Positions 1 to 5,895 are shown, counted from the stretch's first letter. The stretch is 6,925 nucleotides of DNA from Lentisphaeria bacterium (GCA_016935045.1 JAFGRS010000687.1:1-6925), one strand, 5' to 3'. The notes: generated from the letters alone by a model not told the origin. A program made the numbers and translations.

Positions 1-1062
1 CTTCTGACCGGGGCCACGGGCCTGCTGGGCGCCTATCTGCTCGACCGCCTGCTCGACACGCCCCACGAACTGCACCTCCTGGTGCGGCCCACTCCCGCCG
101 GCACCCCCGGGGAGCGCCTCGGACGGTTGGCGCAGTACTTCCACCGGCCCGATCTGCCGGGGCGCGTGCGGCTGCATTGCGGCGACGTGCTGCGGCCGGG
201 AGTGGACCTGGGGCCGGCTTCCAGAGAGTATCTGCGAGACACGATCACCGACGTCATCCACGCCGCGGCCTGCGTCGCCTTCGAGGGCCCCCTCCAGCGC
301 ATCCGGGAGACGAACCTGGGGGGCACGCGGCGGCTGCTCGAAGTGGTGCCCGCCGCGGCCAGGTTCTTTCACGTCAGCACGGCCTACGTGGCCGGCCGCC
401 ATGGGGGGCTTTTCCGGGAAGCCGACCTGGGGGTTGGGCAGTCCTTCCGCAACTCTTACGAGCGGAGCAAGTTCGACACGGAAGTGATGATTCGTGAGGC
501 CTTCGCCGAGCGGCCGGGATTGCTGACCGTGTTGCGGCCGGGGATTGTGGTGGGCGAGTCGGGGAACGGCCGCACCTTCCAGTTCCATGGTCTGTACCGC
601 GTCCTGCGCCTGCTCGAGGCCTTCGCCCGCCGTTTCCCCGGGGAGGATTTCTGTCTCACCTACGACCCGGAAGGCACGCAGAACTACGTTGCCGTGGACC
701 AGGTGGCGGAGATGATGGCCGAGATCGTCGCTTCGCCGGAGCTGTGGGGAAGCACCTATCACCTGACCAGCGAGCCGGCGCTCCTCAACGAGCGCTTGCG
801 CGGCATGATCGAGAGCCGCATCCCCGTGCGCATCCGGAACCGTGCTCCCGACGCCGCCTGCCGGCCCCTCAACGCCGCCGGGGTGCGCCGTGCCGCCCCC
901 TACCTGGACTACCTGCACGGGGAAGCCCGTTTCGCCTGCGAGAACCGCAATCGGCTGCGGGCCGCCGCCCGCTGTGCGCCGCTGGACGAGGACCTCTTCG
1001 ACCGACTGCTGGAGTACTGCCGGCGGACGCGCTGGGGATACGCCCGTGAGTTTCGCCGCTGA
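1..1062 (+). CDS. NAD(P)-dependent extended SDR, thioester-reductase/acyl-reductase-like (5' partial)
   Basis: The reading frame is open from base 1 and 353 residues are visible. Only a few N-terminal residues should be missing, because the Rossmann glycine motif TGATGLLG (fragment residues 3-10) lies at the window edge. The fragment also has the SDR strand motif STAYV (Ser126), the catalytic pair Tyr153-x-x-x-Lys157 in NSYERSK, and an LRPGIVVG segment. Together these match the NAD_binding_4 / thioester-reductase branch of extended SDRs, which use NAD(P)H to reduce carrier- or CoA-bound acyl groups or to oxidise/reduce sugar- or sterol-like alcohols. The protein is soluble with no signal peptide in view. 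It leads a coupled operon, with the next start 4 nt after its stop. A GTG at 82 could be read as a start but would remove the glycine motif, so it is rejected. The substrate is unknown. An NDP-sugar epimerase or 3-beta-hydroxysteroid-dehydrogenase-like role is possible but less likely. Confidence 0.85.
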   Translation, partial: LLTGATGLLGAYLLDRLLDTPHELHLLVRPTPAGTPGERLGRLAQYFHRPDLPGRVRLHCGDVLRPGVDLGPASREYLRDTITDVIHAAACVAFEGPLQRIRETNLGGTRRLLEVVPAAARFFHVSTAYVAGRHGGLFREADLGVGQSFRNSYERSKFDTEVMIREAFAERPGLLTVLRPGIVVGESGNGRTFQFHGLYRVLRLLEAFARRFPGEDFCLTYDPEGTQNYVAVDQVAEMMAEIVASPELWGSTYHLTSEPALLNERLRGMIESRIPVRIRNRAPDAACRPLNAAGVRRAAPYLDYLHGEARFACENRNRLRAAARCAPLDEDLFDRLLEYCRRTRWGYAREFRR

Positions 1063-1066
1063 CTAC

Positions 1067-1414
1067 ATGAACGGTTTCCTGAAACGCCACCTGGGCCGAC
1101 CCCTGCTCGACGGCCTCGACCACTACTCGGCGTGCTTTGCCATCCATTTCCGGGACCTGGAGCGGTCCTGGCACGTCGACGTCGTCAACGGCCGCCTCCA
1201 ATCGGTCACTCCCGTGGCCGTCCCGGAGCGCCCCGTCGTCTTCGAGATCGACGCAGAGACATTCCGCGAAATCGTCGCCGCCAGGCTCTCCCCGCAGGCC
1301 GCCTTCTTCGCCCGGCGCACGGACATCCGGGGCGACCTTTTCCAGGGCCTGAAGACCGCCAAGGTCCTATCCCTGTTCTTCCAGAAGTACCCCTGCCGGG
1401 AGACCTCGCCATGA
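1067..1414 (+). CDS. SCP2 sterol/lipid-carrier domain protein
   Basis: This 115-aa protein consists of little more than one SCP2-like domain. Visible signs are the early strand segment CFAIHFRD, the strand WHVDVVNGRL, the VVFEIDAETFREIVAARLSP stretch that leads into the helix lining the lipid pocket, and a DLFQGLKTAKVLSLF C-terminal helix. SCP2 domains bind sterols, acyl-CoAs or other hydrophobic ligands in the cytosol and are usually not enzymes. There is no signal peptide or membrane segment. The ATG at 1067, 4 nt after the SDR stop, is chosen because it is the first start that avoids overlap and still covers the domain. No strong Shine-Dalgarno is visible, which suggests coupling to the upstream gene. 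The stop overlaps the next start (ATGA). It may present a hydrophobic substrate to the flanking SDR and hydrolase, but that is inferred only from position. Confidence 0.78.
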   Translation: MNGFLKRHLGRPLLDGLDHYSACFAIHFRDLERSWHVDVVNGRLQSVTPVAVPERPVVFEIDAETFREIVAARLSPQAAFFARRTDIRGDLFQGLKTAKVLSLFFQKYPCRETSP

Positions 1415-2115
1415 CTTCCCGACGCTCTGCCTTCGCCGGGGAGGTGCTCCCGGCGCCGATCCCCGGGGGGATCGTCCTCGAAGCGGTCTGCACCTACCGC
1501 GAGGACGCGGACACCGACCGCCTGGTCGTCGTCTTCCCTCCCCATCCCTGCCTGGGCGGCGACAACGACAACAACGTGGTGGACTCCGTGGTTGCGGAAG
1601 CGGCGGCGCGGGGGCTCCTGGGGGTGACGTTCGACTACCCGGGCACGCGTACGGGCCGGATCGGCGGCAGGGACCTGTTCGCCTACTGGGAAGAGATGGA
1701 GGCGCGGCAGGATTTCGGTGCGGTGGTGGCGGACGCGGTGTGCGTGGTCGACCGCGTGACTGCCAGTTTCGGGTGCCGGGGGCCCGTCTTCTTCGTCGGC
1801 TACTCCCTGGGGGCCTGGATTGCCATCGAGACGGCGGAACGCTGCCGTGTCGACGGCATGGTGTGCATCTCCCCGCCGCTGCTGCAGCCGGGGTTTCCCG
1901 CGGCCCCGGGCGGGGGCATTCCCCTGACCTATGTCGGCGCGCCGCGGGATCCCTTCTGCCCGCTCGAAGCCCTCGAGGCGGCCGCGCGCCGGGACGCGGC
2001 GACGCTGATCGTGCTGGAGAGAGCGGAGGACCACTTCTTCCGCGGCCTGGAGGGAGACGTCGCGGCGCGGGTCCTGGACGCGTTGCCCGCGAACGGAAAG
2101 GAGAAGCGTACGTGA
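1411..2115 (+). CDS. alpha/beta hydrolase, COG2945-like
   Basis: This 234-aa soluble alpha/beta hydrolase starts at an ATG inside the ATGA overlap with the SCP2 gene. The nucleophile elbow is GYSLGAW with Ser132. Asp180 in GAPRDPFCP and His208 in AEDHFFRG complete a plausible triad. The N-terminal HPCLGGDNDNNVV block (from His45) matches the HPHP..GG...NNVV signature I associate with COG2945 hydrolases, which sits by the oxyanion hole. The length suits that small family, which has no large cap domain. Such enzymes cleave esters or thioesters, and their natural substrates are mostly unknown. Next to an SDR of the acyl-reductase type and an SCP2 carrier, an acyl ester or thioester is a fair guess. 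The first histidine-proline pair is degenerate (HPC where HPH is usual), which may be simple family variation. Confidence 0.85.
   Translation: MTSRRSAFAGEVLPAPIPGGIVLEAVCTYREDADTDRLVVVFPPHPCLGGDNDNNVVDSVVAEAAARGLLGVTFDYPGTRTGRIGGRDLFAYWEEMEARQDFGAVVADAVCVVDRVTASFGCRGPVFFVGYSLGAWIAIETAERCRVDGMVCISPPLLQPGFPAAPGGGIPLTYVGAPRDPFCPLEALEAAARRDAATLIVLERAEDHFFRGLEGDVAARVLDALPANGKEKRT
2097..2104 (+). promoter_or_regulatory. Shine-Dalgarno that supports the GTG start at 2112
   Basis: AAAGGAGA lies 7 nt before the GTG at 2112, inside the last codons of the hydrolase gene. It decides the start of the flavodoxin-fold gene. No ATG lies at this point, and the protein's first strand (VKAVTVIIGHP) begins directly at the GTG. 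Confidence 0.7.
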
Positions 2116-2702
2116 AGGCCGTCACCGTCATCATCGGGCATCCCGCGGCGGAGAGCTTCTGCGCCGTGCTGGCCCACTCCTATGCGCAGGGCGCGCGGGA
2201 TGCCGGCGCGGAGGCGCGCGTCGTGGACCTGCGATCCATGCGTTTCGACCCGGTGCTCTGGGAGGGGTACCGCAGGACCCAGGAGCTCGAGCCGGACCTG
2301 AAGGCTGCCCAGGAGGACATCCTGTGGTCCCGGCATCTTGTCTTTGCCTTTCCCATCTGGTGGGGCACTCCGCCGGGACTGCTGAAGGGATTCATCGACC
2401 GCGTGTTTCATCCCTCCTTCGCCTTCAAGTACGACGGTCCGAGGGCCCTCTTCCAGAGGAAACTGCTGGGGGGGCGTTCGGGGCGCATCCTGTGCACCCT
2501 GGATTCCCCGCCGTTGTACTATCGCTTCGTCATGGGCGCCCCGGGGCTGCGCATGATGAAGCGGTCGGTGCTCGGTTTCTGCGGTGTGCGCCCGGTCCGC
2601 TCGACGCTGGTGGGCTCGGTCAAACTCGCCGACGAGGCGAAGCGCCGGCGCTGGATCGACCAGCTCCGTCGCCTCGGCGAGAAGGAGGCCCGCCGCCCAT
2701 GA
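2112..2702 (+). CDS. flavodoxin-fold NAD(P)H:quinone-type oxidoreductase
   Basis: This 196-aa protein belongs to the NQO1/MdaB/KefF-type flavodoxin-fold family (PF02525). It starts with the first beta strand and the FMN/FAD phosphate-loop region (VIIGHPAAESF). It then has FPIWWGTPPGLLKGFIDRVF (residues 80-99), the classic motif near the isoalloxazine ring, and FAFKYDG soon after. These enzymes pass two electrons from NAD(P)H through bound flavin to quinones, azo compounds or other electron-poor acceptors in the cytoplasm. The start is GTG in a GTGA overlap with the hydrolase stop, backed by a good Shine-Dalgarno. The stop overlaps the binding-protein start (ATGA). Its place between lipid-type enzymes and an importer suggests that it reduces the pathway's substrate or keeps a quinone-like intermediate reduced, which is inference. 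A role as a potassium-efflux regulator (KefF-like) is unlikely because no kefC-like gene is present. Confidence 0.85.
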   Translation: MKAVTVIIGHPAAESFCAVLAHSYAQGARDAGAEARVVDLRSMRFDPVLWEGYRRTQELEPDLKAAQEDILWSRHLVFAFPIWWGTPPGLLKGFIDRVFHPSFAFKYDGPRALFQRKLLGGRSGRILCTLDSPPLYYRFVMGAPGLRMMKRSVLGFCGVRPVRSTLVGSVKLADEAKRRRWIDQLRRLGEKEARRP

Positions 2703-3703
2703 GGAGATACCCTGCCGTCTGCCGGGTCTCCGCCGCCGCGGCCGCCGCGGCCGTCGCGGGGCTGTGCGGCTGCCGTCCGGACAGGGCGTCTCCCGCCGCA
2801 GCGCCGTCTTCCGTCTCGTCCCCCGTCTCGCTGCGCGTGGCCGTCCTTCCCGACCTGGATTCGCTGCCGATCCGCGCCAGTGCCGAGGACCTGGCGCAGG
2901 GCACGGGCGCCTGCCGCATCGTACTGGTGCCCGCGGCATCGGCGGCCGAGCGCGACCAGCTGCTGCAGGCCGAGAAGGTGGACGCCCTGGTGACCGACCC
3001 GGTGGCCCTGGCCCTCTGCAACCGGGAAGGCATTCGCGTCCGGGCCGTGCGTCACTCCATGGTCCCGGCGGCGGGCCATCCCCAGTTCCGCATCCTGGCG
3101 GCACCCGGCAGCGGCCGGCGTACTCCGCGGGACCTGGCCGGCGCGCGAATCGGGGTCTCCGAAGGGACCATCGTCGAGTTCGTTGTGGTTCGCGCTCTCG
3201 ATGCTGCCGGCGTACCCCCGGGGCAGGTGAACCTGGTGGCGGTTCCCTCCATCGCCGCCCGCATGACCCTCCTGGTGGACGGCAAACTCGATGCCGCGGC
3301 GATGCCCGAACCCCTGGCCACGCTGGCCGAAACCAGGGGGGCCATCCCCATCGGCGACAGCATCGACCATACGCCCTTCTGCTGCAGCGTGATCGCGGTG
3401 CGAACGGCTGTCCTTCGGGACCATCCCGAGGCCGTCAGGACCTGGCTGCGGTCCCTCGATGACGTTGCCCGCCGTTTCAACGCAGACCCCGGGACCTGGC
3501 GCGCTGCCGCCATCGAGGCAGGCCTGCTGCCCCCCGACGCGGTTCCCCGTTTCCGCTTCCTGCCCTATCCCGTCGGGAGTGTTCCGGAGGCCGCGGTGTA
3601 CCGTGCGGCCGCGGAGTGGCTGCGGCAGTGCGGCGTGCTCGCGGACCCGCCTGCCTACGAAGACGTCGTCACGGAGGGGTTCCTGCCACCGCGCGATGAT
3701 TGA
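2699..3703 (+). CDS. NitT/TauT-type ABC transporter substrate-binding lipoprotein
   Basis: This 334-aa protein begins with an Arg-Arg n-region and an alanine-rich hydrophobic stretch ending in a LCGC lipobox, so Cys25 would be the lipidated first residue of the mature protein. A Pro/Ser/Ala-rich linker follows, then a periplasmic-binding-protein fold of the NMT1/SsuA/ThiY type. Visible signs are the strand LRVAVLPDLDS, the DALVTDPVALAL segment, the domain-hinge motif DLAGARIGVSEGT, and DGKLDAAAMPEPLATLAE. This family binds small organic ions such as taurine, sulfonates, nitrate, or thiamine and riboflavin precursors. The sequence does not say which. AAGGAGG (2682-2688) lies 10 nt before the ATG. 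The start overlaps the oxidoreductase stop (ATGA), and the gene overlaps the ATPase gene by 8 nt. Lipid anchoring would keep it at the membrane next to its permease. Confidence 0.88.
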   Translation: MRRYPAVCRVSAAAAAAAVAGLCGCRPDRASPAAAPSSVSSPVSLRVAVLPDLDSLPIRASAEDLAQGTGACRIVLVPAASAAERDQLLQAEKVDALVTDPVALALCNREGIRVRAVRHSMVPAAGHPQFRILAAPGSGRRTPRDLAGARIGVSEGTIVEFVVVRALDAAGVPPGQVNLVAVPSIAARMTLLVDGKLDAAAMPEPLATLAETRGAIPIGDSIDHTPFCCSVIAVRTAVLRDHPEAVRTWLRSLDDVARRFNADPGTWRAAAIEAGLLPPDAVPRFRFLPYPVGSVPEAAVYRAAAEWLRQCGVLADPPAYEDVVTEGFLPPRDD

Positions 3704-4463
3704 ACTGGACGGCATCACGTTTGCCTACCCCGGCGGGGACCCTCCCCTCTTCCGGGACTTCCATTGGCGGGTGTGTCCCGGCGAGACCTGGGCGGTGGTG
3801 GGGCCTTCGGGGACGGGCAAGAGCACGCTGCTGCAGGTGATGACCGGCCTGCTGCTGCCCCAGCGGGGCTGCGTCCGGGCCGACGGCCGGCCATTGCACA
3901 CCCCCAGTACCCGCACTGCCCTCGTCTTCCAGGACTACGAACTCCTGCCCTGGGCAACCGTCCGCGCCAACGCCGAACTCGGCCTCCGCATCCAGCGCCG
4001 CCGGCACCTCCGGCGCCAGGGAGAAGCCGCGGTCCCGGACCGGGCCGCCCGGCGTCGTCTCGTCGCTGCCTGGCTGGAACGCCTCGGCATCGCCGAACTC
4101 GCCGAGCGCTATCCCCACCAGCTCTCCGGCGGCCAGCGGCAACGCTGCGCCCTTGCCCGTGCCTTCGCAACCCGACCCGCCAGACTCCTCATGGACGAAC
4201 CCTTCTCCGCCCTCGATGCGGCAACGCGCGAGAAGCTGCAGGTCCTGACACTGGACCTGTGCGCGGGCGAAGGGGTCTCCGCCGTCCTTGTCACCCACGC
4301 CATCGAGGAAGCCATCTTCTTCGGGCAACGCCTGTTGCTGATGCGGCCGGGCCGACCGGTCCGCACGGAGATCGTGGACAATGCTCACGACTGCCGCGAG
4401 TCGTTCCGGTCGTCGGCGGAGTTCCTGCGGCGCTGTCGTGCCCTCCGGGAGAAGCTGCCATGA
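3696..4463 (+). CDS. ABC transporter ATP-binding protein, NitT/TauT (SsuB/TauB) type
   Basis: This 255-aa cytoplasmic ATPase has all the nucleotide-binding motifs: Walker A GPSGTGKST (residues 36-44), Q-loop Gln79 in VFQDYELLPW, signature LSGGQ (143-147), Walker B LLMDEP with Glu168 as catalytic base, the D-loop SALD, and switch His201 in VTHAIEEA. The LLPWATV stretch after the Q-loop is typical of the nitrate/sulfonate/taurine importer ATPases. The start at 3696 is preferred because it begins directly with the first strand (MIELDGITF) and overlaps the binding-protein stop by 8 nt; the same frame is open further upstream, but that part is only a shadow of the binding-protein gene. A GGAGGGG run lies about 16 nt upstream, too far for a strong ribosome site, so translation is probably coupled. 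An insert rich in Arg/His between the Q-loop and signature (about residues 99-127) is longer than in compact homologues. Confidence 0.92.
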   Translation: MIELDGITFAYPGGDPPLFRDFHWRVCPGETWAVVGPSGTGKSTLLQVMTGLLLPQRGCVRADGRPLHTPSTRTALVFQDYELLPWATVRANAELGLRIQRRRHLRRQGEAAVPDRAARRRLVAAWLERLGIAELAERYPHQLSGGQRQRCALARAFATRPARLLMDEPFSALDAATREKLQVLTLDLCAGEGVSAVLVTHAIEEAIFFGQRLLLMRPGRPVRTEIVDNAHDCRESFRSSAEFLRRCRALREKLP

Positions 4464-5215
4464 AGCGTGTCCGCAAGCGGGATGTGGCTGCGGCCGGGGT
4501 GGTGGCCGCGGTCCTGTGGCAGGTGGCGGCGATGGCGTTGCGGCGTCCCGTGCTGCCGTGTGTGGGCACCATTCTGGCGGCCTTCGTGCGCGAATGCGGC
4601 GGGGAGTTGCCGCTGCATGCGGGGGTGAGTCTGCTGCGTGTGCTCAGCGGCATTGCGCTGGCGTTGGTCCTGGCGTTGCCGGCGGGTCTTCTGGCCGGAC
4701 AGAACGCGCGCGCGGACCGTTTGCTGTCCCCCTTCCTCTACCTGTTCTATCCGGTGCCCAAGGTGGTTTTCGTTCCCGTCCTGCTGCTGGTCCTCGGGGT
4801 CGGGAACCTGCCCAAGGTCCTCCTCATCGCGCTGATCCTCTTCTGCCAGGTCGTGGTCCTGGTCCGTGACAGCGCCCGATCCATCCGCCCGGAGTTGATT
4901 GCCAGCGTCCGGGCCCTCGGCGCCGGCCCGGTGGCCCTGCTGGCCGTGGTCTACCTCCCCGCCTCCCTGCCCGCCATCTGCAGCGCCCTGCGGCAGTCCA
5001 TCGGCACGGCCATTGCCGTTCTCTACATCGCCGAGCTGTTCGCCACACGCTGGGGATTGGGGTATTACATCCACCTCCATGGCAGCACCCGTTTCGACTA
5101 TCCCGCCATGTACGCCGGCATCCTCGCCATGGCGGCCATCGGAGTCGCCCTCTTCCTCACGGTGGACGCCCTGGAACGGCGCCTGACCCCCTGGCGCAGT
5201 GCCAGCGCAACATAG
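4460..5215 (+). CDS. ABC transporter permease, NitT/TauT (SsuC/TauC) type
   Basis: This 251-aa inner-membrane protein has about six hydrophobic spans, at roughly residues 9-27, 57-80, 93-113, 117-135, 158-182 and 220-240. The cytoplasmic coupling loop is the EAA-type segment from Glu145 to about Pro167 (ELIASVRALGA, then LPASLP), which contacts the ATPase. This layout and length fit the BPD_transp_1 permeases of SsuC/TauC importers, which act as homodimers. The ATG is in an ATGA overlap with the ATPase stop, and GGGAGA lies about 7 nt upstream. It is the last gene of the operon. The stop TAG is followed within 8 nt by a 12-bp palindrome, but no U-rich intrinsic terminator is seen. With the two genes before it, it makes a complete importer, so the operon should bring a small molecule into the cell. 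Confidence 0.92.
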   Translation: MKRVRKRDVAAAGVVAAVLWQVAAMALRRPVLPCVGTILAAFVRECGGELPLHAGVSLLRVLSGIALALVLALPAGLLAGQNARADRLLSPFLYLFYPVPKVVFVPVLLLVLGVGNLPKVLLIALILFCQVVVLVRDSARSIRPELIASVRALGAGPVALLAVVYLPASLPAICSALRQSIGTAIAVLYIAELFATRWGLGYYIHLHGSTRFDYPAMYAGILAMAAIGVALFLTVDALERRLTPWRSASAT

Positions 5216-5222
5216 GGGAGAA

Positions 5223-5234
5223 CGTAGCGCTACG
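5223..5234. repeat. 12-bp perfect palindrome after the operon
   Basis: CGTAGCGCTACG is a perfect palindrome 7 nt after the permease stop codon. It has no spacer, so a hairpin would have only a 4-bp stem around GCGC, and no T-run follows. A protein-binding site or a chance palindrome is therefore more likely than an intrinsic terminator. Confidence 0.5.
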
Positions 5235-5243
5235 CGCAACTGG

Positions 5244-5276
5244 GGACCATGGACCATGGACCATGGACCATGGACC
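5244..5276. repeat. heptamer tandem repeat (GGACCAT), 4 copies plus 5 nt
   Basis: GGACCAT is repeated head to tail four times without mismatch (5244-5271), followed by a partial GGACC (5272-5276) and TTTT. Seven-base tandem repeats of this kind occur in intergenic DNA of several bacterial groups and change copy number by slippage. Here the array is 28 nt past the permease stop, outside any supported gene, so phase variation of a coding frame is unlikely. Confidence 0.95.
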
Positions 5277-5365
5277 TTTTCATGCCAGAAACGTCAGGCA
5301 CTTGCCCAGCGTCATGGCCGGCGTGGATGCGAGCAGGGCGATGAAAGCCGCCGGAATGCCAGCCT

Positions 5366-5385
5366 CAGACGTCCTTGCACGTCTG
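5366..5385. other. 7-bp perfect hairpin abutting the nested inverted-repeat element
   Basis: CAGACGT (5366-5372) and ACGTCTG (5379-5385) are perfect inverse complements around the loop CCTTGC. No T-run follows, so it is not a standard terminator. Its last base is the first base of the 13-bp inverted repeat that bounds the next element, so the two may be part of one structure. Confidence 0.6.
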
Positions 5386-5426
5386 CTCAGAACACCTGCG
5401 CAGGCGGACAATGAGCGTGACACCAG

Positions 5427-5452
5427 GTAGGCGCCACGAGCCGAGTGGCGCC
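5427..5452 (+). repeat. REP-like unit 1 (GTAG head plus hairpin)
   Basis: A GTAG head (5427-5430) leads into a perfect 8-bp stem, GGCGCCAC (5430-5437) with GTGGCGCC (5445-5452), around the loop GAGCCGA (5438-5444). GTAG followed by a palindrome is the hallmark of REP sequences mobilised by TnpA-REP (RAYT) transposases. No such transposase lies in the window. Confidence 0.65.
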
Positions 5453-5454
5453 AA

Positions 5455-5479
5455 GTCCCGCTCGGCTCGCGGGACCTAC
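5455..5479 (-). repeat. REP-like unit 2 (inverted partner of unit 1)
   Basis: Read on the minus strand, this is GTAG (5479-5476), then a stem GTCCCGC with GCGGGAC around the same loop GAGCCGA (5468-5462). It faces unit 1 two bases away, giving the inverted doublet known as a REPIN. Compared with unit 1, three of eight stem pairs change on both sides and stay paired, while GTAG and the loop are identical. Confidence 0.65.
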
Positions 5480-5580
5480 TTCAGGCTGCCTTGTGGTGTC
5501 AATCCCGCTTCCGCCGGCTAAGGTGTTCTGAGCCTGCGGACTACCGACCATCGACCTCGGGCCTCCGATGACGCTGGAGC

Positions 5581-5596
5581 CCGCCGTTCCCGGCGG
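5581..5596. other. GC-rich hairpin, 6-bp stem
   Basis: CCGCCG (5581-5586) and CGGCGG (5591-5596) pair around TTCC and are followed by TATTT. This is a weak intrinsic-terminator shape with a short, broken T-run. It is not near the end of a supported gene on the plus strand. Confidence 0.35.
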
Positions 5597-5756
5597 TATT
5601 TCGAGATTGCCTCCGGCGGCCGGTGGACCAGGCTGGCCCCCCGACTCCCCGTTCCAGCGGCCCGCACCGGTGGCTCCAGTTCCTCAGTACCGGATGGGGC
5701 GCAGGGCGGCCCCGCGGAGTATGGTAGATACGGGTCGTCCCACAATAGTCTGGAGC

Positions 5757-5774
5757 GCCCGCGTCCCTGCGGGC
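5757..5774. other. GC-rich hairpin, 6-bp stem
   Basis: GCCCGC (5757-5762) and GCGGGC (5769-5774) pair around GTCCCT. The hairpin lies 122 nt before the cyclase-like start and could be part of its leader or another degenerate dispersed repeat. No T-run follows. Confidence 0.4.
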
Positions 5775-5880
5775 ACACCTTCGCGAGGAACGGTCATTCT
5801 GAAACGATCCGTGTACCCGGCCGGTACCTTGGGGGGCACGCGAGCTGCCCCGGGGTGCGGTCCACAGGGCGTCGCAGGCC

Positions 5881-5888
5881 AAGGAGGT
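5881..5888 (+). promoter_or_regulatory. Strong Shine-Dalgarno for the cyclase-like gene
   Basis: AAGGAGGT is a near-complete anti-16S match and stands 7 nt before the ATG at 5896. It fixes that start and argues that the small gene is truly translated. Confidence 0.85.
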
Positions 5889-5895
5889 TGCAGGC

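Larger units (their letters stand above)
5385..5533. repeat. 149-nt nested inverted-repeat element
   Basis: The ends are perfect 13-bp inverted repeats: GCTCAGAACACCT at 5385-5397 and AGGTGTTCTGAGC at 5521-5533. Inside them, in matching order, are GGCGGA (5403-5408) with TCCGCC (5510-5515), and TGACACCA (5418-5425) with TGGTGTCA (5494-5501). The centre holds two separate REP-like hairpins (5427-5479). The whole can be drawn as one long interrupted stem that opens into two hairpins. I see no transposase gene and no clear target-site duplication at the ends. It could be a miniature inverted-repeat or REP-derived mobile element, a boundary structure stabilising transcript ends, or a structured RNA. 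The sequence alone does not choose between these. Confidence 0.75.
5216..5895. other. 680-nt intergenic region rich in repeats and hairpins
   Basis: I see no convincing protein gene here. Open frames exist on both strands, but they lack ribosome sites, have low-complexity Pro/Arg/Gly composition and cross the repeats. The region holds a 12-bp palindrome, a heptamer tandem repeat, a 7-bp hairpin, a nested inverted-repeat element with two REP-like units, and two more GC-rich hairpins, each listed separately. Near 5813-5827, GTAC-C-CGGCCG-GTAC is a near-palindrome upstream of the cyclase-like gene and could be an operator. I found no clear -35/-10 promoter, although the promoter of the downstream gene should lie in the last 300 nt. 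Confidence 0.7.

Noticed and set aside
82..1062. GTG at 82 as the true start of the SDR gene
   Set aside because: It would remove the TGATGLLG nucleotide-binding motif, which is in frame and intact upstream, so the gene is cut by the window edge.
1123..3104. Other long minus-strand frames opposite the SCP2, hydrolase and oxidoreductase genes
   Set aside because: They are shadows of well-supported plus-strand genes and have biased Arg/Pro composition without motifs.
2519..3718. Long minus-strand open frame (399 codons) opposite the binding-protein gene
   Set aside because: It is antisense to clear oxidoreductase and binding-protein genes with full motifs. High GC makes such shadow frames common, and its His/Gly/Arg-rich product has no domain I recognise.
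5199..5414. Plus-strand frame of 71 codons through the heptamer repeat
   Set aside because: It starts inside the permease gene, its MDHGPWT-like peptide is a direct readout of the tandem repeat, and it shows no conserved motif.
5385..5533. Integron attC site or CRISPR repeat
   Set aside because: There is no GTTRRRY/RYYYAAC core pair, no array of spaced direct repeats and no integrase or cas gene. The symmetry fits an inverted REP doublet better.
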